DNA of 64,000 nt, from contig CU207211.1 in assembly GCA_000026125.1 (NCBI GenBank), positions 2,914,001 through 2,978,000 on the forward strand, given 5' to 3'. The notes below the pieces were generated by a model. The model ran no database searches. It was not told the DNA's origin and saw only the letters and a list, made by a program, of their open reading frames with translations. Numbering within the stretch: position 1 is the first letter of the stretch; each line of letters opens with the position of its first letter. This stretch comes from Herminiimonas arsenicoxydans (GTDB lineage Bacteria > Pseudomonadota > Gammaproteobacteria > Burkholderiales > Burkholderiaceae_D). Position numbers and translations under genes: made by a program. Positions 1-8,694 of the stretch are shown in pieces.

Positions 1-671
1 GCCAGCGCGCCGCTGATCCATTGCGCTACCGCAGGATGTGCCGCCACCCGTTCGACGTAGGCATCGAGCGCCGGACCCAGCACGACATCATAGGTACGAA
101 AACGCATGACAACCGGTGCGAAATACGCATCGGCGATCGAAAATTCACCGAACAGAAATTCGCTGGGACCGGACAAGGCAAGACAGGTTTCCCATATCTC
201 GCTGATGCGTCCGATGTCTGCCTGAGCGTCTATGGTGCGTCCCTTGCCGGGAAACCTGGCGCGGATGTTCATCCACATCGCGGAGCGCACACCGGTAAAG
301 CCTGAATGCATTTCTGCGCAAATCGAACGCGCCAGTGCGCGTGCCGCCACATCTTCCGGCCACATTTTCTTTTCCGGAAACTGCTCTGCCAGATATTCGC
401 AGATTGCCAGCGAATCCCAGATCGTCGTTTCGCCGGCAAGCAGGATGGGCACCCGGCCGGCAGACGAATAATGCGCAATCTGCATCGCGGTATCCGCGCG
501 ATCGAGCAGCAGGGAAACTTCCTGGAACGGGATGTTGAATGCCGTCATCGCCACCCACGGACGCATGGACCAGGATGAATAATTCTTGTTGGCGATGACC
601 AGTTTCAAACCGTTTTTCCCGGTGCTGTCTAGTGTTTGCGACAGCGCCGGATCGAGTTCTGTAGTTTGCAT
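1..671 (-). CDS. Glutathione S-transferase family protein (3' end outside window)
   Basis: The minus-strand frame is open from an ATG at 671 to the window edge, giving at least 223 residues with no stop, so the C-terminus is missing. The N-terminal thioredoxin-like half carries the GST-typical segment ANKNYSSWSMRPW (about residues 27-39), followed by VPILLAGETTIWDSLAICEY, the glutathione-binding 'VPxL...ES/DS-AI-EY' pattern. The alpha-helical domain follows. The roughly 20 residues before the conserved start are poorly conserved in type and contain no other Met, so the true start could be a non-ATG codon a little downstream. Family knowledge says GSTs conjugate glutathione to electrophiles; the substrate cannot be told from sequence. 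Confidence 0.85.
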   Translation of the reverse strand, partial: MQTTELDPALSQTLDSTGKNGLKLVIANKNYSSWSMRPWVAMTAFNIPFQEVSLLLDRADTAMQIAHYSSAGRVPILLAGETTIWDSLAICEYLAEQFPEKKMWPEDVAARALARSICAEMHSGFTGVRSAMWMNIRARFPGKGRTIDAQADIGRISEIWETCLALSGPSEFLFGEFSIADAYFAPVVMRFRTYDVVLGPALDAYVERVAAHPAVAQWISGAL

Positions 672-747
672 AAATCCCGTCAAGAGAAAGTATTCTATTG
701 GATGGTTTCAGCGGTAGCGTACGCGCCTGACGATCAACGCATGGTGA

Positions 748-2697
748 TCACGGCAAATCCGTCGGCACGAAAGACGCAGGTGCCACATTGCCCAGACGCG
801 CCTTCAGCGATTGCGGTTTGCCCTCAAACATCGCGGCATAGTAAGTCGCATTCGACAATACTTTTTTCACGTAGTCGCGGGTTTCCGAAAATGGAATCGA
901 CTCGGCAAAAATCGCCCCTTCCACCGGACGCGCCAGTGTCGAACGCCAGCTACGCGGACGTCCCGGCCCTGCATTGTAGGCGGCAGTTGCCAAGGTTTGC
1001 GAACCTTCCAGATCATTCAACACCATGTTCAGATAACTGGTGCCGAGCAGAATATTGGTTTCGATTTCATTGACCCGGCCTGGCGAGAAATCGCTCAATC
1101 CTATTTTCTTGGCGACATGTCTTGCGGTCGCCGGCATCAATTGCATCAAGCCCGAAGCGCCCACGTGCGAACGCGCATTCATGATGAAACGCGACTCCTG
1201 ACGAATCAAGCCATAGACCCAGGCCATTTCCATGCCCTGACGCTGTGTCGTTGCCTGCATGATGTCGCGATGCGGCGTAGGGAAGCGTTGCGTAAAATCG
1301 AACTCGGTTTTGGTCCGATCCGACGTATTGACCATGCGATCCAGCACATCGCTGCGACGCGCGAATTCTGCAGCCGCCAGCAGCTGCCTGTCATTCATCT
1401 TGCGCAATTCCCAGTTCCACTCGCGATAACCTTCAAAGCGCAAATCCAGATCGAAGAACTTGAGGGCACGACGGAAACCGGCATTGCTCGTCATCGGCGC
1501 GATTTCTTCTTCAGTCACAGGCAAGGCGCGCGCTGGAATCGTGATTTTCTGCCCCAGTTCTTCCAGCGCCAGCTGGCCGTAGAAACTGGTTTGCGGCGCT
1601 ATCGACTGGAAGCCTGCATGCGCCGCCTCGATCTTGCCCTCTTCACGCAGGGCACGTGCGAGCCAGTAAACCCAGGTTGCATCGCTACGCAAGGACGGCG
1701 GCATCGCTTCTATGCCGGCGCTCACCAGTTTCCAGTCGCCCGCGCGCAAGGCGGCACGAATCTTCCATTGATGCGCTTCCAGGGACAATGGCGCATTGCC
1801 GGCCTTGCGCCAGTATTGCATTGCCTCCGGCGCCAGCTTCATCGAAGCCTGATAGGCGATCTGCCCCCAGGCAAACCCTTCCTGTTTTTTGCTCAGCAAC
1901 AGCGTGTTATTCGACAGGGTATCGGCCGCCTGCGCCGGATTGCTTCTGGCGATGCGTCCCAGCGCAATGACATATACCTCATGCCGCACACGGCGAAAAC
2001 CGACGCCGCGCGCCACGATAGAGGCCGGCTTTTCCATGGCGGCGACCAGCGAACCGTCTTCGATACCGGTCAGCGGTACAAAGCGGCGCACATAATCGGT
2101 AGAACCTGTGTCCGACGCGAGGCGGATCTGCGCCCACAGATCGTTCTCGTCAAACTGCTTCGTTTCCATCAGGGTTGTAATCAGCGCCATGCAGCCTTCA
2201 CCGAAATCCTTGGGCACATTCAGCAATGCGCGCGCTTCATCGGCTACCTTGATGCCCTTTAAAGCCTTCGACATCAGCGCATAGCATTTCAGCTGTGTGT
2301 CGTCGTTCAATTGAAACTGTGGATACTGCTCATCGAAAGTCAGCCAGTCGCGCCGCTTGCCAAGTTCGAGCAACCAGTCGTTGCGCAGGCGATCCGCAAT
2401 GGCACTGCCGCTGTAACGATTCAGGAAAGCCAGCACCTCGCTTGCCGATGCGTCTTTCAGACGCGGCTTCAACTGGTAATATTCAACGTAGGATGGGATG
2501 GGATAATTGCCCAGATTCGCTGCAATATCGCTGGCGCGCGCGGCATCGTTACGCCGCGAGGCATCGCGCAATGCCAGAAAGGCATCGTCGTCGCTGACAA
2601 AACCGTTAGGCCGCTTTTGCGCATGTGCCGCCGGCAACAGCAAGACTGCCGATACCGCGACCAGCAATATCCGAGAAAATAATTTATTCGAAAACAT
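748..2697 (-). CDS. slt: Soluble lytic murein transglycosylase
   Basis: A 649-residue periplasmic enzyme that cleaves the MurNAc-GlcNAc bond of peptidoglycan to give 1,6-anhydro products. I chose the ATG at 2697 because it is preceded by AAGAAGG and begins a clear signal peptide (MFSNKLFSRILL... ending near AHAQ). The frame is open further upstream but without a signal. A long alpha-superhelical U-domain fills about residues 30-470. The C-terminal SLT domain has the catalytic Glu in RQESRF (Glu501), then GASGLMQLMPATA and AYNAGPGR, the standard motifs of this family. Length matches E. coli Slt70. It is divergent from the 5-formyl-THF cyclo-ligase gene. Confidence 0.95.
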   Translation of the reverse strand: MFSNKLFSRILLVAVSAVLLLPAAHAQKRPNGFVSDDDAFLALRDASRRNDAARASDIAANLGNYPIPSYVEYYQLKPRLKDASASEVLAFLNRYSGSAIADRLRNDWLLELGKRRDWLTFDEQYPQFQLNDDTQLKCYALMSKALKGIKVADEARALLNVPKDFGEGCMALITTLMETKQFDENDLWAQIRLASDTGSTDYVRRFVPLTGIEDGSLVAAMEKPASIVARGVGFRRVRHEVYVIALGRIARSNPAQAADTLSNNTLLLSKKQEGFAWGQIAYQASMKLAPEAMQYWRKAGNAPLSLEAHQWKIRAALRAGDWKLVSAGIEAMPPSLRSDATWVYWLARALREEGKIEAAHAGFQSIAPQTSFYGQLALEELGQKITIPARALPVTEEEIAPMTSNAGFRRALKFFDLDLRFEGYREWNWELRKMNDRQLLAAAEFARRSDVLDRMVNTSDRTKTEFDFTQRFPTPHRDIMQATTQRQGMEMAWVYGLIRQESRFIMNARSHVGASGLMQLMPATARHVAKKIGLSDFSPGRVNEIETNILLGTSYLNMVLNDLEGSQTLATAAYNAGPGRPRSWRSTLARPVEGAIFAESIPFSETRDYVKKVLSNATYYAAMFEGKPQSLKARLGNVAPASFVPTDLP

Positions 2698-2788
2698 GAA
2701 TTCGGTGACCCTTCTTTTGACCCGCTTATACTGAACCGCAACGCTAACTAGAATAGCACGCGATGCCGTCGCATCCGTGTCTGCATAC

Positions 2789-3349
2789 ATGCAAAACAAG
2801 ACTGAATTACGCAAAACCCTGCTTGCATCACGCAATGCAATCACCGACGAGCAACGACAGCTTTGGGATAAGCAACTTGTCGAAAAAATCATGGCATGGT
2901 GGACCATCAAACGCCTCCATACGATAGGCGTTTACTGGCCTATGCGCGGCGAACCTGACTTGAATGCCGCCTATGCAACACTCGCTGAACTGGGCGTGCA
3001 ACTCGCACTGCCTGTGGTTGTGAGGGATAACGCACCGTTAAAGTTCTGTGCGTGGACGCCCGGCGACCCCGTTATCAAAGACCGATACGGCGCGGCCGTG
3101 CCGGCAGATCAACATACCGAACTGCAGCCGCAAGCGCTGATCATCCCCTGCGTAGGTTTTAACACGCAACGCTTTCGACTCGGTTATGGCGGCGGCTTTT
3201 ACGACAGAACTTTGGCATCCGTCCCACGTCCGCATACGATAGGCGTCGCCTACGCCCATGCAGAAACCGTTTTTTCTGCAGATCCATATGACATTGCGCT
3301 GGATATGGTGATGACGCCATCGATGACGCTTGCGCAAGATCACGCATAA
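2789..3349 (+). CDS. ygfA: 5-formyltetrahydrofolate cyclo-ligase
   Basis: This ATP-dependent enzyme converts 5-formyl-THF to 5,10-methenyl-THF and returns the stored folate to the one-carbon pool. The 186-residue product has the family signature LGYGGGFYDRTLA near the C-terminus and an ELRKTLLASR N-terminus. An in-frame GTG at 2777 gives four extra residues; neither start has a good ribosome site, and I prefer the ATG. It converges on metF across a shared terminator, so both sides of this junction belong to folate one-carbon metabolism. Confidence 0.92.
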   Translation: MQNKTELRKTLLASRNAITDEQRQLWDKQLVEKIMAWWTIKRLHTIGVYWPMRGEPDLNAAYATLAELGVQLALPVVVRDNAPLKFCAWTPGDPVIKDRYGAAVPADQHTELQPQALIIPCVGFNTQRFRLGYGGGFYDRTLASVPRPHTIGVAYAHAETVFSADPYDIALDMVMTPSMTLAQDHA

Positions 3350-3376
3350 AAAAAGCCGCATACGCGGCATTTTTTC
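3348..3376. terminator. Bidirectional Rho-independent terminator
   Basis: The stem GCCGC-ATAC-GCGGC (3355-3368) is flanked by an A7 run on the left and ATTTTTT on the right, so it can end transcription from the cyclo-ligase gene (plus) and from metF (minus). Confidence 0.85.
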
Positions 3377-3397
3377 AGTCCCGAAATTAACTCCGGC

Positions 3398-4249
3398 TTA
3401 CTTCTGCGACAGATTCAAGCGACTCCATATTGCATGCGTGGCTGCCGCCTGATTCAGCGTATAAAAGTGCAACCCGGGTGCGCCGCCCGCCAGTAAGCGC
3501 TCGCACAGATCCGTCACTACATCGAGGCCGAAGGCGCGTATCGAATCGGTATCATCGTTATAACTGGCCAGTTTCAAACGTATCCAGCGCGGAATTTCCG
3601 CGCCGCACATATCCGAGAAGCGCATCAGTTGCGAATAGTTGGTGATAGGCATCACACCCGCCGTCACCGGCACATCCGCACCGGCCTTGCGCGCATCATC
3701 GACAAAGCGGAAATAGGCATCCGCATTGTAGAAATACTGCGTGATGGCTGAGTCCGCACCCGCCTTGACCTTGCGTACGTAGCTGGCGATATCATCGCTG
3801 GGCGATTTCGCTTGCGGATGCATTTCAGGATACGCCGCTACTTCAATATGGAACCAGTCGCCGGTTTCTGCGCGTATGAATTCCACCAGTTCGTTGGCGT
3901 AATGAAATTCGCTGGACGAGGCATCCATCGCACCGTAACCGCTGGGCAGATCGCCGCGCAAGGCGACGATACGTTTGATCCCGTGTGATTTGTATTCCTG
4001 CAAAATCGCACGCAGATTTTCACGCGAGCTGCCCAGGCAGGAAAGATGCGGCGCCGCATCGTGACCAGCACTGCGAATTTCCAGTACCGTATCCAGCGTA
4101 CCGTGTTGCGTCGAACCGCCCGCACCGAAGGTGACTGAAAAATACTTCGGATTCAGCTCAGCCAGCTTGGCGCACGTCACCCGCAGCTTCTCGACGCCGA
4201 GCGGCGTCTTGGGCGGGAAAAATTCTATGCTGAAGTTTTGTTGTGTCAT
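3398..4249 (-). CDS. metF: 5,10-methylenetetrahydrofolate reductase
   Basis: MetF is a flavoprotein that reduces 5,10-methylene-THF to 5-methyl-THF, the methyl donor for methionine synthesis. The 283-residue protein starts SIEFFPPKT and contains VTFGAGGST and ALRGDLPSG, all conserved in MetF; the TIM-barrel length is normal. The ATG at 4249 overlaps the stop of the upstream holin-like gene (ATGA), indicating translational coupling. It is the last gene of the ahcY-holin-like-metF unit and so probably shares the SAH riboswitch control. An open frame continues upstream of the ATG but is only the shadow of the neighbour. Confidence 0.97.
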   Translation of the reverse strand: MTQQNFSIEFFPPKTPLGVEKLRVTCAKLAELNPKYFSVTFGAGGSTQHGTLDTVLEIRSAGHDAAPHLSCLGSSRENLRAILQEYKSHGIKRIVALRGDLPSGYGAMDASSSEFHYANELVEFIRAETGDWFHIEVAAYPEMHPQAKSPSDDIASYVRKVKAGADSAITQYFYNADAYFRFVDDARKAGADVPVTAGVMPITNYSQLMRFSDMCGAEIPRWIRLKLASYNDDTDSIRAFGLDVVTDLCERLLAGGAPGLHFYTLNQAAATHAIWSRLNLSQK

Positions 4250-4590
4250 GTTTCTTGAAGTAAGAGCGAGGACAGTATCCACGAGATGAGACTGTACAGG
4301 ATCGCACCACCGAATGCCGACCAGAAACCGGCGACATGGAAGCCACCCACCAATTGCGATACGCCCCAGAACATCAGCGCATTGATCACAAAGATGAACA
4401 GTCCCAGCGTCAGCAAGGTGACTGGCAGGGTGAGCAAGACCAGCACAGGCCGGATCAGTGCATTCACCAGACCCAGCACCAGCGCTGCAATGAGCGCAGT
4501 CCATACACTATCGACCCTGATCGATGTCATCAGGTAAGGAAGCGCAAACAGCGCCGCCGCATTGATCGCCCAGATTAACAATAAGCGCAT
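4246..4590 (-). CDS. Phage-holin-family (YvlD/DUF360-like) membrane protein
   Basis: A 114-residue, almost entirely hydrophobic protein with four predicted membrane segments (about residues 3-20, 27-50, 55-77, 85-110). The pattern NALIRPVLVLLTLPVTLLTLG is characteristic of the family annotated as 'phage holin family' or YvlD; the name is historical and nothing here suggests a phage. The start at 4590 (MRLLLIW) was preferred over the upstream in-frame alternative because the latter adds only a charged tail. It sits between ahcY and metF, an arrangement I recognise in many beta-proteobacteria. Its function in the methionine cycle is unknown. Confidence 0.85.
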   Translation of the reverse strand: MRLLLIWAINAAALFALPYLMTSIRVDSVWTALIAALVLGLVNALIRPVLVLLTLPVTLLTLGLFIFVINALMFWGVSQLVGGFHVAGFWSAFGGAILYSLISWILSSLLLQET

Positions 4591-4711
4591 GTGATTTTTC
4601 CTTTCAATCAATTACAGGAAATCGCCGCTTCACTGATACACAATGAAGCGGCCCGGCTACTTCTGTCAAACACCAGCTCGATATGCCACGGCGCTGTCAC
4701 GCGCCGACTAC

Positions 4712-6151
4712 TTAGTAACGATAGTGCTCCGGCTTGTAAGGGCCGGCTTTCTGCACGCCAATGTAATTGGCTTGCTCGTCAGTCAGAGTCGTCAACTGCG
4801 AATTGAGTTTCTTCAATTGCAGACGCGCGACCTTTTCATCCAGATGCTTGGGCAAGGTGTAGACGCCGACAGGATAGTTTTTCGTGTTGGCGTACAACTC
4901 GATCTGCGCGATCGTTTGATTGGCGAACGACGAGCTCATCACGTAGGACGGATGACCGGTACCGCAACCGAGGTTAACCAAACGACCTTCTGCCAGCAAG
5001 ATGATGCGTTTGCCGTCAGGGAAGATAATGTGGTCGACTTGCGGCTTGATGTTTTCCCATGTGTATTGTTTCAACGCAGCGACTTCGATTTCATTGTCGA
5101 AGTGACCGATGTTGCAGACAATCGCCTGGTCTTTCATCTTTGCCATGTGGTCATGCGTGATGACATGGTAGTTGCCGGTGCAGGTAACGAAGATGTCGCC
5201 GTGTTCTGCAGCGTAATCCATCGTGACGACGCGATAACCTTCCATCGCCGCCTGCAAGGCGCAGATAGGATCGATTTCAGTCACCCAGACTTGTGCCGAC
5301 AGGGCACGCATCGCTTGCGCCGAACCCTTGCCGACGTCACCGTAACCGGCGATGACAGCAACCTTGCCTGCGATCATGACGTCGGTGGCACGCTTGATGC
5401 CGTCAACCAGCGACTCGCGGCAGCCGTACAGATTGTCGAACTTGGATTTGGTAACGGAATCGTTGACGTTGATTGCAGGGAAAGCCAGTTTGCCTTCCTT
5501 GTGCATTTGATACAAACGATGCACGCCGGTCGTGGTTTCTTCGGTCACGCCGAGGATTTGCGGCAAGCGCTTCGAGTACCAGGTCGCGTCCACTGCCAAG
5601 TGTTTCTTGATCGAGTTGAACAGGCAGATTTCTTCTTCCGAACCCGGATTGTTCAATACCGATGCATCTTTTTCAGCACGGGTGCCGAGGTGCAGCAACA
5701 GGGTTGCATCGCCGCCATCGTCGAGGATCATGTTCGAATAAACCGGCGCGCCTTTGTCGTCGTTCGGCCATTCAAAGATGCGGTGCGTGTATTCCCAGTA
5801 ATCATCCAGCGTTTCGCCTTTAACCGCGAAGACCGGAGTGCCGGCAGCAGCGATAGCAGCAGCAGCGTGGTCCTGGGTCGAATAGATGTTGCACGATGCC
5901 CAGCGCACTTTGGCGCCCAAAGCTTCGAGTGTCTGGATCAACACGGCGGTTTGTATCGTCATGTGGATAGAACCGGTGATGCGCGCACCTTTCAAAGGCT
6001 GCGCTGCAGCGAATTCTTCGCGGATGGCCATCAGGCCCGGCATTTCGGTTTCGGCGATGCGAATTTCCTTGTCACCCCAAACTGACAGGGACAAGTCGGC
6101 GATTACGTAGTCGGAAAAATTGGTAGAGGAAGTCATTACTGCGGCGTTCAT
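4712..6151 (-). CDS. ahcY: Adenosylhomocysteinase (S-adenosylhomocysteine hydrolase)
   Basis: AhcY is a cytoplasmic NAD-dependent enzyme that splits S-adenosylhomocysteine into adenosine and homocysteine, relieving product inhibition of methyltransferases. The 479-residue protein has the N-terminal substrate domain, the Rossmann motif [12 protein letters not shown] (near residue 265) and the C-terminal ending KPEHYRY typical of the enzyme. The ATG at 6151 follows AAAGGAGGG at good spacing; a GTG one codon earlier would sit too close to it. An SAH riboswitch occupies the leader. Downstream are the holin-like gene and metF without an intervening terminator. Confidence 0.98.
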   Translation of the reverse strand: MNAAVMTSSTNFSDYVIADLSLSVWGDKEIRIAETEMPGLMAIREEFAAAQPLKGARITGSIHMTIQTAVLIQTLEALGAKVRWASCNIYSTQDHAAAAIAAAGTPVFAVKGETLDDYWEYTHRIFEWPNDDKGAPVYSNMILDDGGDATLLLHLGTRAEKDASVLNNPGSEEEICLFNSIKKHLAVDATWYSKRLPQILGVTEETTTGVHRLYQMHKEGKLAFPAINVNDSVTKSKFDNLYGCRESLVDGIKRATDVMIAGKVAVIAGYGDVGKGSAQAMRALSAQVWVTEIDPICALQAAMEGYRVVTMDYAAEHGDIFVTCTGNYHVITHDHMAKMKDQAIVCNIGHFDNEIEVAALKQYTWENIKPQVDHIIFPDGKRIILLAEGRLVNLGCGTGHPSYVMSSSFANQTIAQIELYANTKNYPVGVYTLPKHLDEKVARLQLKKLNSQLTTLTDEQANYIGVQKAGPYKPEHYRY

Positions 6152-6182
6152 CACGCCCTCCTTTCGTTAGAAAAAAAGAAAC

Positions 6183-6257
6183 GTGAGCGCAGTTGCTATT
6201 ACTGACCGCATCAAGCCTGGCAGATCGAACGATCTGTCGCAACGCTCCTTGATGCGG
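6183..6257 (-). promoter_or_regulatory. SAH riboswitch in the ahcY leader
   Basis: Read on the minus strand, a perfect 10-bp helix P1 is formed by CCGCATCAAG (6257-6248) and CTTGATGCGG (6215-6206). Inside it are AAGGAGCGTTGCGAC, a small hairpin AGATC-GTTC-GATCT, and GCCAGGC. A downstream segment GCAACTGCGCTCACG (about 6196-6182) can pair back to GGAGCG/GTTGC as the pseudoknot. These are the conserved elements of the SAH riboswitch class, which senses S-adenosylhomocysteine and switches ahcY on. A TAAAAT -10-like box lies about 6268-6263, just upstream. The ribosome site of ahcY begins about 15 bases after the element. Confidence 0.93.
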
Positions 6258-6308
6258 GTGCTATTTTAATCGAAAAACATGCCGCCGACCATGTTCGGCC
6301 AGCGGAAA

Positions 6309-7262
6309 TTATTTTTTCAGCGGCGCCGGATTCGGCAGGGAAACGGAATGCACCCTGGCGATTTCCGCCTGCGGCTCGACGTTATCGCGTATCCAGCCCA
6401 GCATATCCAGCCAGATACGTTTCACTTCCGCTTCGGATGGCATTTTTTGCGCATTCGGCAATTCGATCGTAATCACCGGCACATTTTTATGGACGCCACT
6501 GTAGTTGCCCAGAGAGCCGGGATATACGCCGACGCGATTGAGCAGCAAGCGGCCGAAGCGACGCGGCGGTTGCGCCGGGCCGTCGAAATCCAGCACACCA
6601 AAAGGCGCATGTACGGAAATAATCACATCCGGCCGGAAACGCAACATTTCGTCATGTACCCAGCGGCTCTCAGGCTCGGACAAGGGAGCGTGTCCGGGGA
6701 AACGGCGCGGATCGCTTTTGGTTCTGGCGGCCCAGTAACGCGGCGCATCCTGTTGCCAGCCCGGCGTCGGAAAATTACGATTCAAATCGACGCCATTCGC
6801 ATTCATGCGCCGGGCGCGCGGCGCCAGCAAACCGTCGGGATTGACGACCGGCACCACACTCCATTCAAAATGTTGCGCGGCTGGCGTCGGCATCCATTCC
6901 AGCCAGCGAAACACGATAGAGGAAGAAGTCAGTTCATCGCCATGAATGCCGCCCATCAGCAATACGCGTAGCGGCGGATGAGTATGGCCCTCGCTTTTAA
7001 CCGCAGGGATCTGACGTGCCAGCAGGGGAAATCCTTGCAGTGAATTGACGCCGGTCGGCGCCAGCGCGCTACGCTTGCACATCGGGTTCGTGATGCCGGG
7101 CAAGCGCACTACCAGACGCCGGCACCACTTCTCAAGTTCTGTCGGCGCCGCCGCTGCAGGCGCAGTGCTCGCAGCGCTTGCGCCGGCGTTTGCCGCAGCA
7201 GTACAGCCCAGCAATAGCAGCAAAGGTAAGGCGATGCGGCTGACGATATTCACAATGGACAT
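6309..7262 (-). CDS. M14-family zinc carboxypeptidase (murein peptide amidase-like), exported
   Basis: A 317-residue protein with a signal peptide (hydrophobic LPLLLLLGC followed by an Ala-rich stretch). The zinc-binding signature of M14 enzymes is present as GIHGDE (about residue 110) with a later His in ISVHAP, the substrate-binding DLNRNFP, and a catalytic-type Glu in VITIELPNA. This resembles MpaA-like enzymes that trim gamma-D-Glu-diaminopimelate from murein peptides, but a general carboxypeptidase is possible. The LLLLGC segment could also be read as a lipobox. It lies between metK and the SAH riboswitch and has no obvious link to methionine metabolism. Confidence 0.82.
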   Translation of the reverse strand: MSIVNIVSRIALPLLLLLGCTAAANAGASAASTAPAAAAPTELEKWCRRLVVRLPGITNPMCKRSALAPTGVNSLQGFPLLARQIPAVKSEGHTHPPLRVLLMGGIHGDELTSSSIVFRWLEWMPTPAAQHFEWSVVPVVNPDGLLAPRARRMNANGVDLNRNFPTPGWQQDAPRYWAARTKSDPRRFPGHAPLSEPESRWVHDEMLRFRPDVIISVHAPFGVLDFDGPAQPPRRFGRLLLNRVGVYPGSLGNYSGVHKNVPVITIELPNAQKMPSEAEVKRIWLDMLGWIRDNVEPQAEIARVHSVSLPNPAPLKK

Positions 7263-7270
7263 TCACTTCT

Positions 7271-7316
7271 CGAAACAAAATGGTCGGATGAATTCTGCAT
7301 GAATTTCATCCGACCA
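7271..7316 (-). terminator. Rho-independent terminator of metK
   Basis: A perfect 12-bp stem, TGGTCGGATGAA with TTCATCCGACCA (7305-7316 pairing with 7281-7292), is followed on the minus strand by TTTTGTTTC. It lies just after the metK stop and overlaps the region upstream of the M14 peptidase gene. Confidence 0.82.
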
Positions 7317-7351
7317 CAAAGTACAACTACAACTTAGTTACAAACTGCCAA

Positions 7352-8515
7352 TTACAGACTGGCAGCTGCACGCAATGCTGCGGCCTTATCGGTGCGTTCC
7401 CATGTGAATTCCGGCTCTTCGCGACCGAAATGGCCGTAGGCTGCGGTTTTTTGATAAATCGGACGCAGCAGATCCAGCATTTGCACGATGCCTTTTGGAC
7501 GCAGGTCGAAATGTTCGAGCACCAGCTGGGCGATTTTCTCATCGCTGATTTTGCCTGTGCCGAAAGTCGTGACCATTACCGAGGTCGGTTTGGCCACGCC
7601 GATGGCGTACGAAATCTGGATTTGTGCGCGCTCTGCCAAGCCGGCTGCCACGATGTTTTTAGCAACATAACGACCAGCATAAGCAGCCGAACGATCGACC
7701 TTCGAAGGATCCTTGCCGGAGAACGCACCGCCGCCGTGCGGAGCTGCGCCGCCGTAGGTATCCACAATGATCTTGCGACCGGTCAAGCCGCAATCGCCTT
7801 GCGGACCGCCGATGACGAAACGACCTGTAGGGTTCACCAGGAAGCGCGTGTCTTTCAACCATTCGGCTGGAACGACAGGCTTGATGATGCTTTCAATGAC
7901 AGCTTCTTCGATGTCCTTGTGCTGCATTTCCGGCGCGTGCTGCGTCGACAGCACGATGGTGTCAATAGAAACCGGGCGACCATCGACGTAACGCAGCGTA
8001 ACTTGCGATTTTGCATCCGGACGCAGCCAAGGCAGACGGCCGTCTTTGCGCAATTCCGATTGGCGTTCAACGATGCGGTGTGCATAGTGAATCGCAGCCG
8101 GCATCAGTTCCGGAGTTTCATCGCAAGCGTAACCGAACATCAAACCCTGATCGCCAGCACCCTGGTCGAGGTCGATACCGGCACCTTCGTCCACGCCTTG
8201 CGCGATGTCCGGCGATTGCTTGTCATAGGCGACCAGCACTGAGCAGCTCTTGTAATCGATGCCATAGTCGGCATTGTCGTAACCGATGCGTTTGATGGTG
8301 TCGCGCGCTACTTCGATGTAATCGACGTTGGCAAACGTGGTGATTTCACCAGCCAGCACAACCAGGCCTGTGTTGCACAGCGTTTCTGCTGCAACACGTG
8401 CCTTGGGATCCTGCTGGAAAATTGCATCAAGGATCGCGTCGGAGATTTGATCGGCAACCTTGTCTGGGTGCCCTTCAGAGACGGATTCGGAGGTAAACAG
8501 AAAATCATTAGCCAT
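7352..8515 (-). CDS. metK: S-adenosylmethionine synthetase
   Basis: MetK condenses ATP and methionine to S-adenosylmethionine in the cytoplasm. The 387-residue protein opens with [19 protein letters not shown] and contains [12 protein letters not shown] and [16 protein letters not shown], the family signatures. I use the ATG at 8515 (MANDFLFTS), the usual N-terminus; an in-frame ATG at 8530 would add MKEPA. Neither has a strong Shine-Dalgarno; GAAAGAA precedes 8515. The start codon abuts a hairpin described separately. The product feeds the methyl cycle completed by ahcY and metF downstream. Confidence 0.97.
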
Positions 8516-8571
8516 CGCAGGTTCTTTCATTAAAGTTGGTTATGTCGCGGTCAACTCAGTGAACCTGCGAC
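8516..8571 (-). promoter_or_regulatory. metK leader with two mutually exclusive hairpins (candidate cis-regulator)
   Basis: On the minus strand, CGCAGGTTC (8569-8561) can pair perfectly with GAACCTGCG (8524-8516), whose last base touches the metK ATG. The same 5' arm can pair in another way: GTCGC (8571-8567) with GCGAC (8548-8544) and GGTT with GACC, across a single bulged A. The two folds cannot coexist, and only the first would occlude the metK start region. I do not recognise a known riboswitch class here. The pairing is seen; the regulatory role is inference. Confidence 0.45.
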
Positions 8572-8694
8572 GCTTTAGCGAAATTTATATACCGCCTCGC
8601 AAGTTGTCATTAACTCGGCGGTTGATTCTTTGTGCTATTTTACGCCTCTTGAAAAAATTCGGCAAAGTCTTGTAAAAAGAGACTGCTCGACGCA

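Noticed and set aside
811-2262. 483-residue open frame on the plus strand
   Set aside because: It is antisense to slt and has no signature; long antisense frames are common at this base composition.
4246-4590. Prophage suggested by a 'phage holin family' gene
   Set aside because: The family name is historical; no other phage gene, integrase or attachment site is near, and the gene lies in a conserved metabolic operon.
4643-6085. 480-residue open frame on the plus strand
   Set aside because: It is antisense to ahcY, which has the correct motifs, ribosome site and riboswitch; the antisense product resembles nothing.
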